A stretch of DNA of 21,875 nucleotides. Source: Collodictyon triciliatum (lineage: Eukaryota > CRuMs). The position numbers and the translations under genes were made by a program. Below the pieces are notes generated by a model that was not told where the DNA came from, did not search any database, and saw nothing but the letters and a program-made list of their open reading frames with translations. Where the stretch lies: NCBI GenBank assembly GCA_043381765.1, contig JBHJMP010002074.1, positions 1 through 21,875 on the forward strand, given 5' to 3'. Below are positions 1-7,944 of the stretch, piece after piece (position 1 is the stretch's first letter; each line of letters opens with the position of its first letter).

Positions 1-776
1 CCCGTTATTAAATTAGCATTTTTAGTCGGTTTATTTTGATCGCTTACATTTACTTTTTTTAATGGATATATACCTAATTTAAAATAATTTCTTACTGTTT
101 CATAATGATTAGCAGGGTCTCCGTCTTTAAAATCATTTATTATTAAATCAAATTTATCAGATATCATTTTTGTATCATTACCGGATAATCTTTTTAAATC
201 ATTTTCTAAATCTTCAACTGTTGTATATTGATCATTTACACGTTTTTCATTAAATCTATATCCTGATGATAAATTATGATATAACTCTAAATTTATTTTT
301 TCTATAAGTTTATTTAATTCTGTTATATTATCTTGTATTAATTCGGAATTAGTAAATAAATCTATTGGTCCGGTTCTATCTTGTTTTTTAACTATTCCTT
401 CTTGTTCATCTATTACATCATCTAAATTACTAAAATTATTTATATTTTCCACATTTGGAACTATTAACCCTTCTTTTTGTATTATTGTTAATATAATATC
501 TTTTATTATTAATATCCCTGTTCGCTGATTTGTTAACGCTTTGAGAATCGGTTTATATTGTAATTTGGGGTTAAATAATGTTGTAGTTTGATATTGTTTT
601 AATAGTTTTTTCTTATCTATTGACGTGTCAATATCAATATTTAATATTTTTTTAATAACCTCAAATAAATTATAAATGTATTGGTTTACTTTACTCGCAG
701 AAGATTCATATATTGAAAGATCAATATTTAAAGCTTGTTGAATAATTTGATTAGTTATATCCCGTAAGTTTTCCAT
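1..776 (-). CDS. Hypothetical viral protein, C-terminus cut by the window edge
   Basis: An open frame runs on the minus strand from an ATG at 776 to the left edge with no stop, giving at least 258 residues. I translated it by hand across the whole stretch. It is rich in Asn, Ile, Lys and Asp, begins MENLRDITNQ, and shows no signal peptide, membrane segment or motif that I recognise. It is divergent from the small gene at 826, with a 49-bp almost pure A/T spacer that probably holds both promoters. AT-rich codon use matches the other element genes. Because it belongs to the element and lies next to the capsid gene, a virion or replication role is possible, but that is inference only. The C-terminus is outside the window, so a full-length comparison cannot be made. 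Confidence 0.7.
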   Translation of the reverse strand, partial: MENLRDITNQIIQQALNIDLSIYESSASKVNQYIYNLFEVIKKILNIDIDTSIDKKKLLKQYQTTTLFNPKLQYKPILKALTNQRTGILIIKDIILTIIQKEGLIVPNVENINNFSNLDDVIDEQEGIVKKQDRTGPIDLFTNSELIQDNITELNKLIEKINLELYHNLSSGYRFNEKRVNDQYTTVEDLENDLKRLSGNDTKMISDKFDLIINDFKDGDPANHYETVRNYFKLGIYPLKKVNVSDQNKPTKNANLIT

Positions 777-825
777 ATATATATATTATATATCTAAAAA
801 AAATTTTATATAACAATAATATATA

Positions 826-1200
826 ATGATCGGAGATATAGTAAGAAAAGGCGCAATAGGAAGAATAGGCAATATAAGACAAATGACAAAACAAGCAGGA
901 GGGATAATATCAAATCTATCAACAAAGGCAAAAGAAGGGATACAAAAATTCGAGGATATAGCTAATAAAGCGGATAAAATAACAGGAGGGGCAGCAGGTG
1001 ATATATTAAGAAGTTCTGGAACTATACAACAATATCAATCATACAAAGCACCAGTAATGACAGGATTGAAAGCGGCGGAATTATTCGGATCGTCATTAAA
1101 AAGATTAGGAGGTGAAAAACTAACACAAAGTAATTTAAAAAAATCATGGGAAGAAGCAAAACAAGGAGTAGATATAAGTAAATCATTAATAACGAAATAA
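826..1200 (+). CDS. Small basic Gly/Lys-rich protein upstream of the capsid gene
   Basis: Intact 124-residue frame starting MIGDIVRKGA. It is basic, with Gly, Lys and Ala spread through the protein, a predicted helical middle (about residues 28-50) and no cysteine. It ends 46 bp before the major capsid ATG on the same strand, and both starts sit behind a TATATA-like tract. In polinton-like viruses and adenovirus-like relatives, small basic or amphipathic virion proteins are often encoded near the capsid gene. That position and composition are the only reasons for suspecting a minor virion or genome-binding protein; I recognise no specific family. The frame is clean and the AT-rich codon use agrees with its neighbours. 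Confidence 0.75.
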   Translation: MIGDIVRKGAIGRIGNIRQMTKQAGGIISNLSTKAKEGIQKFEDIANKADKITGGAAGDILRSSGTIQQYQSYKAPVMTGLKAAELFGSSLKRLGGEKLTQSNLKKSWEEAKQGVDISKSLITK

Positions 1201-1246
1201 ATATATAAATTAATTAAATTAATTTTTTTATATTACTATTATATAT

Positions 1247-2833
1247 ATGTCAATCGCAGATCAAAACAAATTTTTTAAGATCAAATCATTTGATAATATT
1301 ATTGATAGAAAAACCGTAAAACTAAGCCCAAATAATGGAAGCACTTTTGGAAGTAATTCTATAGATAGAGTTATATTTAATATTCCTGTAAGTAATAATT
1401 ACTGTTTAGATACAAGAACAATATATATTCATTTTGATGCCGGAATTGATATTGGTTCAACAAGTGATTGGGCTGCCAATTTTGACGCATATTTTAATAA
1501 TAGTATAGAATCAATAATTAACCAAGTATTAATTAGACGTTCAACAGGTGGTGAAATTTTAGAAGATATAAGAAATTATAATTATTGCGAATCTTTATTA
1601 ATGAATTATGTATCAGAAACACATAATAGAACTTTTGGACGTGCAAATATGGGAATAGGTAATTGTTTGTTTAGACGTTCGCTTCATCCACAAGACGGTA
1701 CAAAGACATCTTCAGTATTTCGAGGATATACGATACCATTAAGATTATCGGGAATAAGTAATGTTGACACTTATATCCCTCTTCAAATTTTAGATAATGT
1801 GTGCGCTTTTCAATTTGAAATTATTTTAGGAAGAATAGATGAATGTTTAACTGTATATAACGCTGGATCAACGGCAGCAGATGTAGGAAAACCTCTTACA
1901 ACATCAATTAGTTATTCGCTTAAAAATGTATTTATGACATATGATATTATTCAAATGGATCAAATGTATATGGATGGATTAAATAGTGCTTTATTATCTG
2001 GTCAACCTTTAGAGATCCCCTATAAGACGTGGAAAAGCAGTACATTTAATATACCTAGTACTGGGACTAATTTTTCATTTAACTTAAATGATTCACTAAA
2101 AAGTATAAATGCGCTATTTATTGGATTTTGGAGAGCTGATGAATTAAGAATTAATGTATCGGGAAAAGATCGCCTACATTTCCCTAAAAATTTAAAATCT
2201 TGGCAATTACAACTTGGCAATCAATATGTACCACAACAACCATGTGATGTTATTAATTCTTCTCAATGTTTTATTGAATTATGTAAAGCCTTAGGTGAGA
2301 TGTCATTAAATGAATATTCTTCTGTTTTTGACTTTAATGGTGAAACATACTCAACTGCGGAATATGGGACTACATTCCAATTAAATGGTACAGTTAAAAC
2401 AACAAATGATACGGCAAGTGTAGGAGGTTTTGATGTAAGTAAACCCGTAGCTTTATTAGAAAAAGGACAAACTGTTTTTAGTCCATATACAACTCATGCT
2501 GGCGGTATAAGGATGAAAAGCGATTATTCAGCTCTGGTACAATACGCATCAACTACGGCTTTTGGAGGTACTGAAGCAGAAGCAAAAAGATTTATGAGAG
2601 AATGTGTTAATGCTAATCCTTCAAATTTCTGTATTGGTATTAATCTTAAAAAATTATTATCTTCAGAGAGTGGCCAAATTATAGGAAGTTCGTTACTCGA
2701 TGGAAATGGCATAATGACATTACGTCTCGAATTTAGTAATGACCCTGATAATGTTTATAATATGATTGTATTCACTCAACACGACGCCGTATTAGAAGTA
2801 AACGCAAACCAACAAATATTTAAATCTCAATAA
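1247..2833 (+). CDS. MCP: Probable double jelly-roll major capsid protein (PLV/virophage type)
   Basis: Intact 528-residue frame. Length and layout fit the double jelly-roll capsid proteins of polinton-like viruses, which build the icosahedral shell as pseudo-hexameric trimers. The N-terminal part (about residues 35-65) has the pattern RVIFNIP followed by a short run and LDTRTIYIHF, resembling the first beta strands of such proteins. Strand-rich segments alternate with Ser/Thr/Asn loops through the whole protein. The C-terminus (about 495-528) reads LRLEFSN then NMIVFTQHDAVLEV, as expected for the last strands. No cysteine cluster, enzyme motif or membrane segment is seen. The call rests on the overall pattern plus the neighbouring integrase and SF3 helicase, not on a database search. 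Another viral structural protein such as a penton is the main alternative, though the length favours the major capsid protein. Confidence 0.7.
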   Translation: MSIADQNKFFKIKSFDNIIDRKTVKLSPNNGSTFGSNSIDRVIFNIPVSNNYCLDTRTIYIHFDAGIDIGSTSDWAANFDAYFNNSIESIINQVLIRRSTGGEILEDIRNYNYCESLLMNYVSETHNRTFGRANMGIGNCLFRRSLHPQDGTKTSSVFRGYTIPLRLSGISNVDTYIPLQILDNVCAFQFEIILGRIDECLTVYNAGSTAADVGKPLTTSISYSLKNVFMTYDIIQMDQMYMDGLNSALLSGQPLEIPYKTWKSSTFNIPSTGTNFSFNLNDSLKSINALFIGFWRADELRINVSGKDRLHFPKNLKSWQLQLGNQYVPQQPCDVINSSQCFIELCKALGEMSLNEYSSVFDFNGETYSTAEYGTTFQLNGTVKTTNDTASVGGFDVSKPVALLEKGQTVFSPYTTHAGGIRMKSDYSALVQYASTTAFGGTEAEAKRFMRECVNANPSNFCIGINLKKLLSSESGQIIGSSLLDGNGIMTLRLEFSNDPDNVYNMIVFTQHDAVLEVNANQQIFKSQ

Positions 2834-2861
2834 TTATAATATAAATATTTATATTATAACA

Positions 2862-3050
2862 ATGTTTTATTTTTTAATACTATTCACTATTTGTGAAAAA
2901 TCGGGGGCGCTTGCGTTCTCGTTAAATTCGACAGAAGACCCGAAACAACTGCTTTTTTTTATGTGTTTCATTATCCTTTCAAGGATTAAACCGCTAATAA
3001 GAATTATTGATATTATTGAAAATACTTCCATATATATTATGATTATATAA
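2862..3050 (+). CDS. Possible small membrane peptide
   Basis: A 62-residue frame starting MFYFLILFTI. It has a hydrophobic N-terminus, a polar middle (about residues 12-28) and a second hydrophobic stretch (about 30-38) ending in an Ile-rich tail. It fills the gap between the capsid gene and the DUF5754-like gene on the same strand, and its ATG is preceded by the same kind of A/T tract as the certain genes. Against it: it is short, hydrophobic frames arise easily in AT-rich DNA, and part of it (about 2900-2950) is richer in G and C than its surroundings. I recognise no family. Confidence 0.4.
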   Translation: MFYFLILFTICEKSGALAFSLNSTEDPKQLLFFMCFIILSRIKPLIRIIDIIENTSIYIMII

Positions 3051-3069
3051 AAATATTATATTATTATAT

Positions 3070-3360
3070 ATGTCATATAGTTTATATAATTCAAATAGAA
3101 AAACAAAAAAATATATGGTTATAACTCCTGATGATTATAAGGTGCATTTCGGAGCTGCTGGATATGAAGATTATACAATACATAAAGATAATGAAAGAAA
3201 AAAAAGATATATACAACGTCATAAAAAAAATGAAGATTGGAATAATACAAATACTCCCGGATTTTGGGCATTACATCTTTTATGGAATAAACCAACTATT
3301 AAAGAATCAATTGAAGATATTAAAAGAAATTATGGTATACGTATAATAAATAAAATTTAA
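3070..3360 (+). CDS. DUF5754-like small viral protein
   Basis: Intact 96-residue basic protein. Its core (about residues 24-85) follows a pattern I associate with DUF5754, a family of unknown function common in nucleocytoplasmic large DNA viruses: a YKVHFGAAGYEDYTIHKD stretch, then ERKKRYIQRHKK, then a Trp/Asn stretch, TPGFW, and LLWNKPTIKESI. Function is unknown. The many charged residues and conserved Trp/Phe suggest a compact nucleic-acid- or virion-associated protein, but that is inference. Its presence in a small capsid-bearing element suggests gene sharing between giant viruses and PLV-type viruses. It ends 12 bp before the convergent repeat-protein gene. A second, out-of-phase frame inside it (3131-3346) is a shadow. 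Confidence 0.75.
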   Translation: MSYSLYNSNRKTKKYMVITPDDYKVHFGAAGYEDYTIHKDNERKKRYIQRHKKNEDWNNTNTPGFWALHLLWNKPTIKESIEDIKRNYGIRIINKI

Positions 3361-3372
3361 TTTTCAAAATTA

Positions 3373-4035
3373 TTAGCTATATCCAAAATTTAATTCCATA
3401 ATATCATTTAATATTTGTTTTCCGTGTTCATATAATCCTGCGTATTTCTCTTTTTGTTTTTTTAATCTGTACTTTTTATTATATTCTAATAGTTTATCTC
3501 TAATTAATTTGTATTTATTTTTCATTTTTTTTAAAATTTCATCTTTATTTTTTTCATAATATTTAATTTTTTCTTCTTTTGTTTTATTGTTATATCTTAT
3601 TTTTGCTTCTTCAAGTTTTTTATCTTTATTTTTATAATAATACTTTGATATACTAGAATAATATTTATTCATTTTATTATATTCATCTTCTGTTATATAT
3701 TCATTATTATCATATCTTCTTTTAATATCTTGTATTTTTAAATTATATGTTGATCTATTTATTTTTTTTCTATTAAAAAAGTTATTCATTTTATTTAATT
3801 CATCTTCAGATACATATTCATTATTATCATATCTTCTTTTAATATCTTGTATTTTTAATATATATGTTGATCTATTTATTTTTTTTCTATTAAAAAAGTT
3901 ATTCATTTTATTTAATTCATCTTCAGATACATATTCATTGTTATCATATCTTCTTTTAATATCTTGTATTTTTGAATGATATTTAATAATTGCCCTTTTA
4001 CGTGACTCTTTGATTTTACTTTCTTTTTTTTCCAT
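3373..4035 (-). CDS. Lysine-rich protein with three 39-residue tandem repeats
   Basis: Intact 220-residue frame. After about 20 basic residues come three copies of a 39-residue unit beginning KIQDIKRRYDNNEY. Copies one and two are almost identical; the third diverges after about 22 residues and leads into a Lys/Tyr/Glu-rich helical tail. In DNA the period is exactly 117 bp (a shared word starts at 3711, 3828 and 3945). The N-terminal half of each unit is strongly charged and probably helical. No catalytic motif is visible. The near-identity of the first two copies points to recent duplication. The high charge suggests nucleic-acid or protein binding, but I assign no function. It lies tail to tail with the DUF5754-like gene and 38 bp downstream of the next minus-strand gene. 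Confidence 0.75.
   Translation of the reverse strand: MEKKESKIKESRKRAIIKYHSKIQDIKRRYDNNEYVSEDELNKMNNFFNRKKINRSTYILKIQDIKRRYDNNEYVSEDELNKMNNFFNRKKINRSTYNLKIQDIKRRYDNNEYITEDEYNKMNKYYSSISKYYYKNKDKKLEEAKIRYNNKTKEEKIKYYEKNKDEILKKMKNKYKLIRDKLLEYNKKYRLKKQKEKYAGLYEHGKQILNDIMELNFGYS
3677..4015 (-). repeat. 117-bp in-frame tandem repeat, about 2.9 copies
   Basis: The word catatcttct (plus strand) starts at 3711, 3828 and 3945, exactly 117 bp apart. The two right-hand units differ at only a few positions, while the left-hand unit is diverged and incomplete. Because 117 is a multiple of three, the repeat keeps the reading frame of the 220-residue protein. Outer limits are approximate. Confidence 0.85.
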
Positions 4036-4073
4036 AAATAATATTATATAATATTATTTATATTAAATTAAAA

Positions 4074-4448
4074 TTATTCTCCCGCCTCATATATATATAT
4101 TTTAAAATCTGTTATATTGCCCAAATCTTCTAAATAAGGATCATAACCATATAAACTAGCATCATACAAATCCCAATTCTCTAATATTGATTTAAACTTA
4201 CCCCCACTTCTCCATCCCTGATTTTCAAAACGGGCAGCAATTGATATTTTTACATCTGGCCTCATCATATTTCTTATCCATGACTTTTTAAAAAAAGAAT
4301 CTGGTTTATTGAATAAATAATTTAAAAAATCCCTCGTTAATCCTCCATCTGTTATATGAAATGCGTGTTGTGTTATTCTGGCTCTTTCCATATGTCTAAA
4401 AATATTTGTTGGTCCTGTTTCATTTACTACTCTTCTTATTCTTGGCAT
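4074..4448 (-). CDS. Unknown 124-residue viral protein
   Basis: Intact frame with a basic, Arg-rich N-terminus (MPRIRRVVNE), a central region with several Trp, Phe and Gly residues (FENQGWRSGGKF at about residues 73-84) and an acidic, Tyr-rich C-terminus. No membrane segment, signal peptide or cysteine is seen. Unlike the neighbouring repeat protein it has a mixed, globular-looking composition, so it is probably a folded protein. I do not recognise its family. It is divergent from the integrase gene; the 89-bp spacer contains one of the two copies of a 19-bp shared motif, 36 bp upstream of this ATG. That shared motif suggests co-regulation with the SF3 helicase gene. Confidence 0.7.
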   Translation of the reverse strand: MPRIRRVVNETGPTNIFRHMERARITQHAFHITDGGLTRDFLNYLFNKPDSFFKKSWIRNMMRPDVKISIAARFENQGWRSGGKFKSILENWDLYDASLYGYDPYLEDLGNITDFKIYIYEAGE

Positions 4449-4483
4449 TTATATATTATACTATTATAATTTATAATAAAATT

Positions 4484-4502
4484 AAAACTTTAAACCGTTT
4501 TA
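4484..4502 (-). promoter_or_regulatory. Shared 19-bp upstream motif, copy 1
   Basis: The plus-strand sequence AAAACTTTAAACCGTTTTA lies 35 bp upstream of the minus-strand start at 4448. It matches 18 of 19 bases of the copy at 7598-7616, which stands 29 bp upstream of the helicase start in the same orientation. It also lies 35 bp upstream of the integrase ATG on the other strand, so it could serve both directions. Function as a promoter element is inferred from position and conservation. Confidence 0.5.
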
Positions 4503-4537
4503 AATTTTTAATTTATTTTTTTATAATATAATTGTAT

Positions 4538-5419
4538 ATGAACACCTTTTATAAGTCTTTTATTACTTCTACGCAAAATAAAAAAGATCTACGGGATGAC
4601 ATTATATATAACCTTCATAAAGCGCCAAAAGATGATATTGATAAACCGCATTATGTAGCAGAAAAAGAAAATAGTGAACATCAAGCCGATCTTTTATTTT
4701 TACCAAATGATAAAGGGTTTAAATATTTATTAGTTATAACTGATATTAAAACAAGAAAAACAGACGCACAACCACTAAGAACAAAAACAGCGAGCGCAGT
4801 ATTAAACGCAGCAAAAAAAATATATGATAGAAATATATTAAAATTACCAATATATAGATTGATCGTTGATGACGGGGCAGAGTTTAAAGGTGTATTTGAA
4901 AAATATTTTAATGAGAATAATATATATGTTAAACACTTAGAGCCGGGGCAACATTTGGGAATTGTCGACGCTAAAATAAAAATGATTGGTAGCGCTTTAT
5001 TAAAAAGACAAACAGCACAAGAACTAATAACAAAAAAACAAAATAAAGAATGGATAAAATATTTAGACGAATTAATAATGTTAGTAAATAAATATACAGA
5101 AACACATTATGAAGAAAAAAAAGAGGATCCATTCCCTAGAGTTTCAAAACCTACTAAATTGTTAGAAGTAGGCACAGAAGTAAGGACGGCTTTATTTAAG
5201 CCTGAAGATGTCCAAGGAAAAAGACTAAGCGGAAAATTTCGAGCGAGTGATATAAGATGGGACCCGAAAATAAAAAAGATTACAGATATTATAATAAAAC
5301 CAAACGCCCCATTAATGTATATTGTGGATAATGATGTAGAAACACCATATACTAATAATAAATTACAAATTATTAGCAAAAAGGAAAAAACCCCTAAATT
5401 AAAGGATGTTAAAAAATAA
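4538..5419 (+). CDS. int: rve-family (retroviral-type) integrase with Asp in place of the third catalytic Glu
   Basis: Catalyses insertion of element DNA into host chromosomes. I start it at the ATG at 4538 (293 residues); the TTG six bases upstream is not needed. The RNase H-like core shows HQADLLFLPND (first Asp about residue 51), then IVDDGAEF (second Asp about 111), then HLGIVDAKIKMIG, where the usual Glu is Asp (about 144, 32 residues after the second). The C-terminal part (about 205-280) has VGTEVRTAL, GKFRASDIRWDP and YTNNKLQ, a pattern I associate with integrases of polintons and related virus-like elements. No zinc-binding HHCC domain is seen at the N-terminus. It is the only plus-strand gene among the rightmost element genes, tail to tail with the helicase 10 bp away. 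The frame is intact, so the integrase may be functional. Confidence 0.85.
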   Translation: MNTFYKSFITSTQNKKDLRDDIIYNLHKAPKDDIDKPHYVAEKENSEHQADLLFLPNDKGFKYLLVITDIKTRKTDAQPLRTKTASAVLNAAKKIYDRNILKLPIYRLIVDDGAEFKGVFEKYFNENNIYVKHLEPGQHLGIVDAKIKMIGSALLKRQTAQELITKKQNKEWIKYLDELIMLVNKYTETHYEEKKEDPFPRVSKPTKLLEVGTEVRTALFKPEDVQGKRLSGKFRASDIRWDPKIKKITDIIIKPNAPLMYIVDNDVETPYTNNKLQIISKKEKTPKLKDVKK

Positions 5420-5429
5420 TTATATTTTA

Positions 5430-7568
5430 TCACCATGCAAATCTCTTATAATTTTTATACCATATTAAATCTGGATCTGTTTCTTCCTCCTCTTCTATTC
5501 TTATAATATTTTGAGGTTTACATGTTTTTTTTTTGTTTCGTTTTATCTCATTATCTGAGACATCTAAAAAGTCCTCAAGTTCGCAATTAGCGAAACCATC
5601 ATATATTTTTTTTGGTTTTGTTTTTTTTATCTTTTTTGGATTTAATTCTATTAATAGTTCTTTTTCTTTTAGTAAATCACTTTTTAAATCCTCTTCAATT
5701 TTTTTATTTTCATTTGTTATATTTTTACATTCTTCAATAATACTTATTTCTCCGTCTTCATCATCAAATGTTTCAATTATATTTGAATATCTTACTGTTT
5801 TTGTTTCGGTGCCTTTGTCTAATGGGTTTATATAATCTTTTTTTATTTCTTCTTTAATATTTGTAATTTTTTTAAATTTCTTTTTTAATTTTTTTAATTT
5901 CTTTTCTAAATCAATTATTATATTTTCTTTGTCGTTTATTTTTTTCTCTTGATCAATAGTTTTTAAATCAAACATATTTTTAACTTGTAATATTTCATTT
6001 TGTAATTTAATATACACATTATCAATAATATCATTTTTATTTAAGTATTGATCTACTATTTGATTATATTTATTTTCAATGTCTTTTTTTTCCGACTTCA
6101 AAATATTATATTCTTCTAACAATTGATCATAATTATTTTTTAATTCTTCATTTTCTTTTATTAAATCAATATGTTCATTTTTTAACGAGTCCTTAATATC
6201 AATTACTTTATCATTATCATTATTATCATTATATTCCATGCCCGCTAACCATTTATTATTATTGGCAATTTTTAATAATATTTCATAATCTACTTTATAT
6301 ATTTCAATACTGTTTTTTATACTTTTAATATTAACTTCTGCGAGCTTTTCATAAAATACTGATGATCTATTTTCATAATTTAATTTATTTGATATACAAT
6401 ACGTTTTAAATTCTTCATATAATAAGGTTCTTTTTATTCCACATAATCCCTTTTTTTTAAGTATATACTCATCTCTAATAAACTTATACTCGCATATTAA
6501 CGACTTTTCAATAGCTCGTTTTTTACTTTCTGTTAGTGGCATTTTTTGAGAATAAAATTTTGTTGTATCTATTTCAAGAATATAATTAAAAAAAGCTTTA
6601 GCTACCTCATCATTAAATGTTTCATCTCTTAATTTTCCGTAATATTCATGATCATTCATATATTCAGTATTGATATCTAAAATAAAATATCGCCGTCCTT
6701 CTGAATGTTGAATAGCTTGATGATTGGATAAAACAATATAATTATTTGTATTTGCACATTTAAAGCTTTTTTCATACTTTTCATTTATAATCATTGTTTC
6801 TGATGTTATCATATCTTTTAATTTTGATGATACACCTATCCATTCACTTCTGGAGAATGTGGGCAACTCTTCAAACACAACTAATATAGCACCTTTAAGA
6901 ATTGCATTATAAGGCGTTTTTAATGGTTCAGTTCCGCACTTTGTGGCCAATCCATCACCCAATATATATTTTATAATATAATCAGGTAGTGTTGATTTAC
7001 CGGCACCTTCTGGAGATCTTAAATATAATACTGAATCATTTTTCTTACCTTTAAATAAATTACTATACCAACATAATAAATAATTATATATATCATCATT
7101 ATCATCAGCTAAAACTTTATAAATATAATCTAATAATAATTTAACCTTATTTTTAATTTCATCACTAAATTCACTATAAGGCTTAACTAAATTTTTTAAT
7201 CTATAAAATTCCGATACATTAATATATCTAATATTATTTTCAATATATAGCCGAGGTTTAAAATTATTATTGATTAATTGATATTCTATTATATTTTTTG
7301 TTGCTATTGCTTCTTTTATATCTTTATCAAACTTATTAAAAAATCGTTTACATATATTTTTTAAATCATAGAATTTAAATTTATTTTCTGATACATCATA
7401 AAAATAAAAATCACCTTCTACTTGATAAAAATATTTATTTAAATATTCTATACAATCGTCAATTTTATAAATAACCTTACCGTTTACAAAATCGGATTTT
7501 CTTAAATTATTAACTGTTTCAAAATTAAAAACTTCAACTGGTAAATTAATTTCAATAATATTAGCCAT
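5430..7568 (-). CDS. SF3 (D5-like) replicative helicase with coiled-coil C-terminal extension
   Basis: Intact 712-residue frame. The helicase domain covers about residues 130-340. It has Walker A RSPEGAGKST (about 184-193), Walker B ILVVFEE (about 228-234), motif C NNYIVLSNHQ (about 275-284) and a downstream arginine-finger region GRRYFIL (about 291-297). These are the marks of superfamily 3 helicases of the pox D5/virophage type, hexameric ring helicases that unwind viral DNA. The first roughly 130 residues show no primase motif that I can see. After the ATPase comes a winged-helix-sized segment (about 345-450), then a long Lys/Glu/Asn-rich coiled coil (about 470-605) and an acidic/basic tail ending WYKNYKRFAW. 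The long extension is unusual in my reading of the family. The start lies 29 bp from the second copy of the 19-bp shared motif. Confidence 0.85.
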   Translation of the reverse strand: MANIIEINLPVEVFNFETVNNLRKSDFVNGKVIYKIDDCIEYLNKYFYQVEGDFYFYDVSENKFKFYDLKNICKRFFNKFDKDIKEAIATKNIIEYQLINNNFKPRLYIENNIRYINVSEFYRLKNLVKPYSEFSDEIKNKVKLLLDYIYKVLADDNDDIYNYLLCWYSNLFKGKKNDSVLYLRSPEGAGKSTLPDYIIKYILGDGLATKCGTEPLKTPYNAILKGAILVVFEELPTFSRSEWIGVSSKLKDMITSETMIINEKYEKSFKCANTNNYIVLSNHQAIQHSEGRRYFILDINTEYMNDHEYYGKLRDETFNDEVAKAFFNYILEIDTTKFYSQKMPLTESKKRAIEKSLICEYKFIRDEYILKKKGLCGIKRTLLYEEFKTYCISNKLNYENRSSVFYEKLAEVNIKSIKNSIEIYKVDYEILLKIANNNKWLAGMEYNDNNDNDKVIDIKDSLKNEHIDLIKENEELKNNYDQLLEEYNILKSEKKDIENKYNQIVDQYLNKNDIIDNVYIKLQNEILQVKNMFDLKTIDQEKKINDKENIIIDLEKKLKKLKKKFKKITNIKEEIKKDYINPLDKGTETKTVRYSNIIETFDDEDGEISIIEECKNITNENKKIEEDLKSDLLKEKELLIELNPKKIKKTKPKKIYDGFANCELEDFLDVSDNEIKRNKKKTCKPQNIIRIEEEEETDPDLIWYKNYKRFAW

Positions 7569-7597
7569 TATTATATATTATAATTTTATATAAAAAT

Positions 7598-7616
7598 AAA
7601 ACTTTAAACCATTTTA
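7598..7616 (-). promoter_or_regulatory. Shared 19-bp upstream motif, copy 2
   Basis: The plus-strand sequence AAAACTTTAAACCATTTTA lies 29 bp upstream of the helicase ATG at 7568. It is one base different from the copy at 4484-4502, with similar orientation and spacing relative to a minus-strand start. This is probably an upstream promoter element of a gene class such as early genes, by inference. Confidence 0.5.
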
Positions 7617-7794
7617 TAATTAATTAATTTTTACAAAAAAAAATAATAACGGTTTCCGAATCTGGAAAAGTGGAGATAGAAATATAGGAATGAGAACGGA
7701 ACATATAAATATTGTATTAGGGAATGGGGGGAAGGGAAAACCGGCCAACACATAATATATATATTTATATCTGTATATTTAATTTTTATTCTTT

Positions 7795-7823
7795 CCCTCC
7801 CTCCCTTTTATCCCTTCTATCCC
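7795..7823 (-). other. Predicted G-quadruplex motif 1
   Basis: The minus strand has five GGG runs with loops of 6, 6, 1 and 1 bases, which fits an intramolecular G-quadruplex. Formation was not tested. Confidence 0.6.
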
Positions 7824-7944
7824 AACTATCAATTATATATATCATATAGTTTATTACCTTTATTTTTTAGGGAATCAGGGGAGGGGAAAATAGGATTTTA
7901 TATATATTTATATTTATACTTTATATAAATACTTTTTATATATT

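Noticed and set aside
3131-3346. 71-residue frame inside the DUF5754-like gene
   Set aside because: Out-of-phase shadow; the other frame has the family pattern.
4532-4537. TTG start two codons before the integrase ATG
   Set aside because: An ATG follows at 4538 and aligns with the A/T tract like the other element genes.
5107-5436. 109-residue hydrophobic minus-strand frame
   Set aside because: Antisense shadow of the integrase gene.
5533-5835. Ser/Phe-rich plus-strand frame
   Set aside because: Antisense shadow of the helicase coiled-coil tail.
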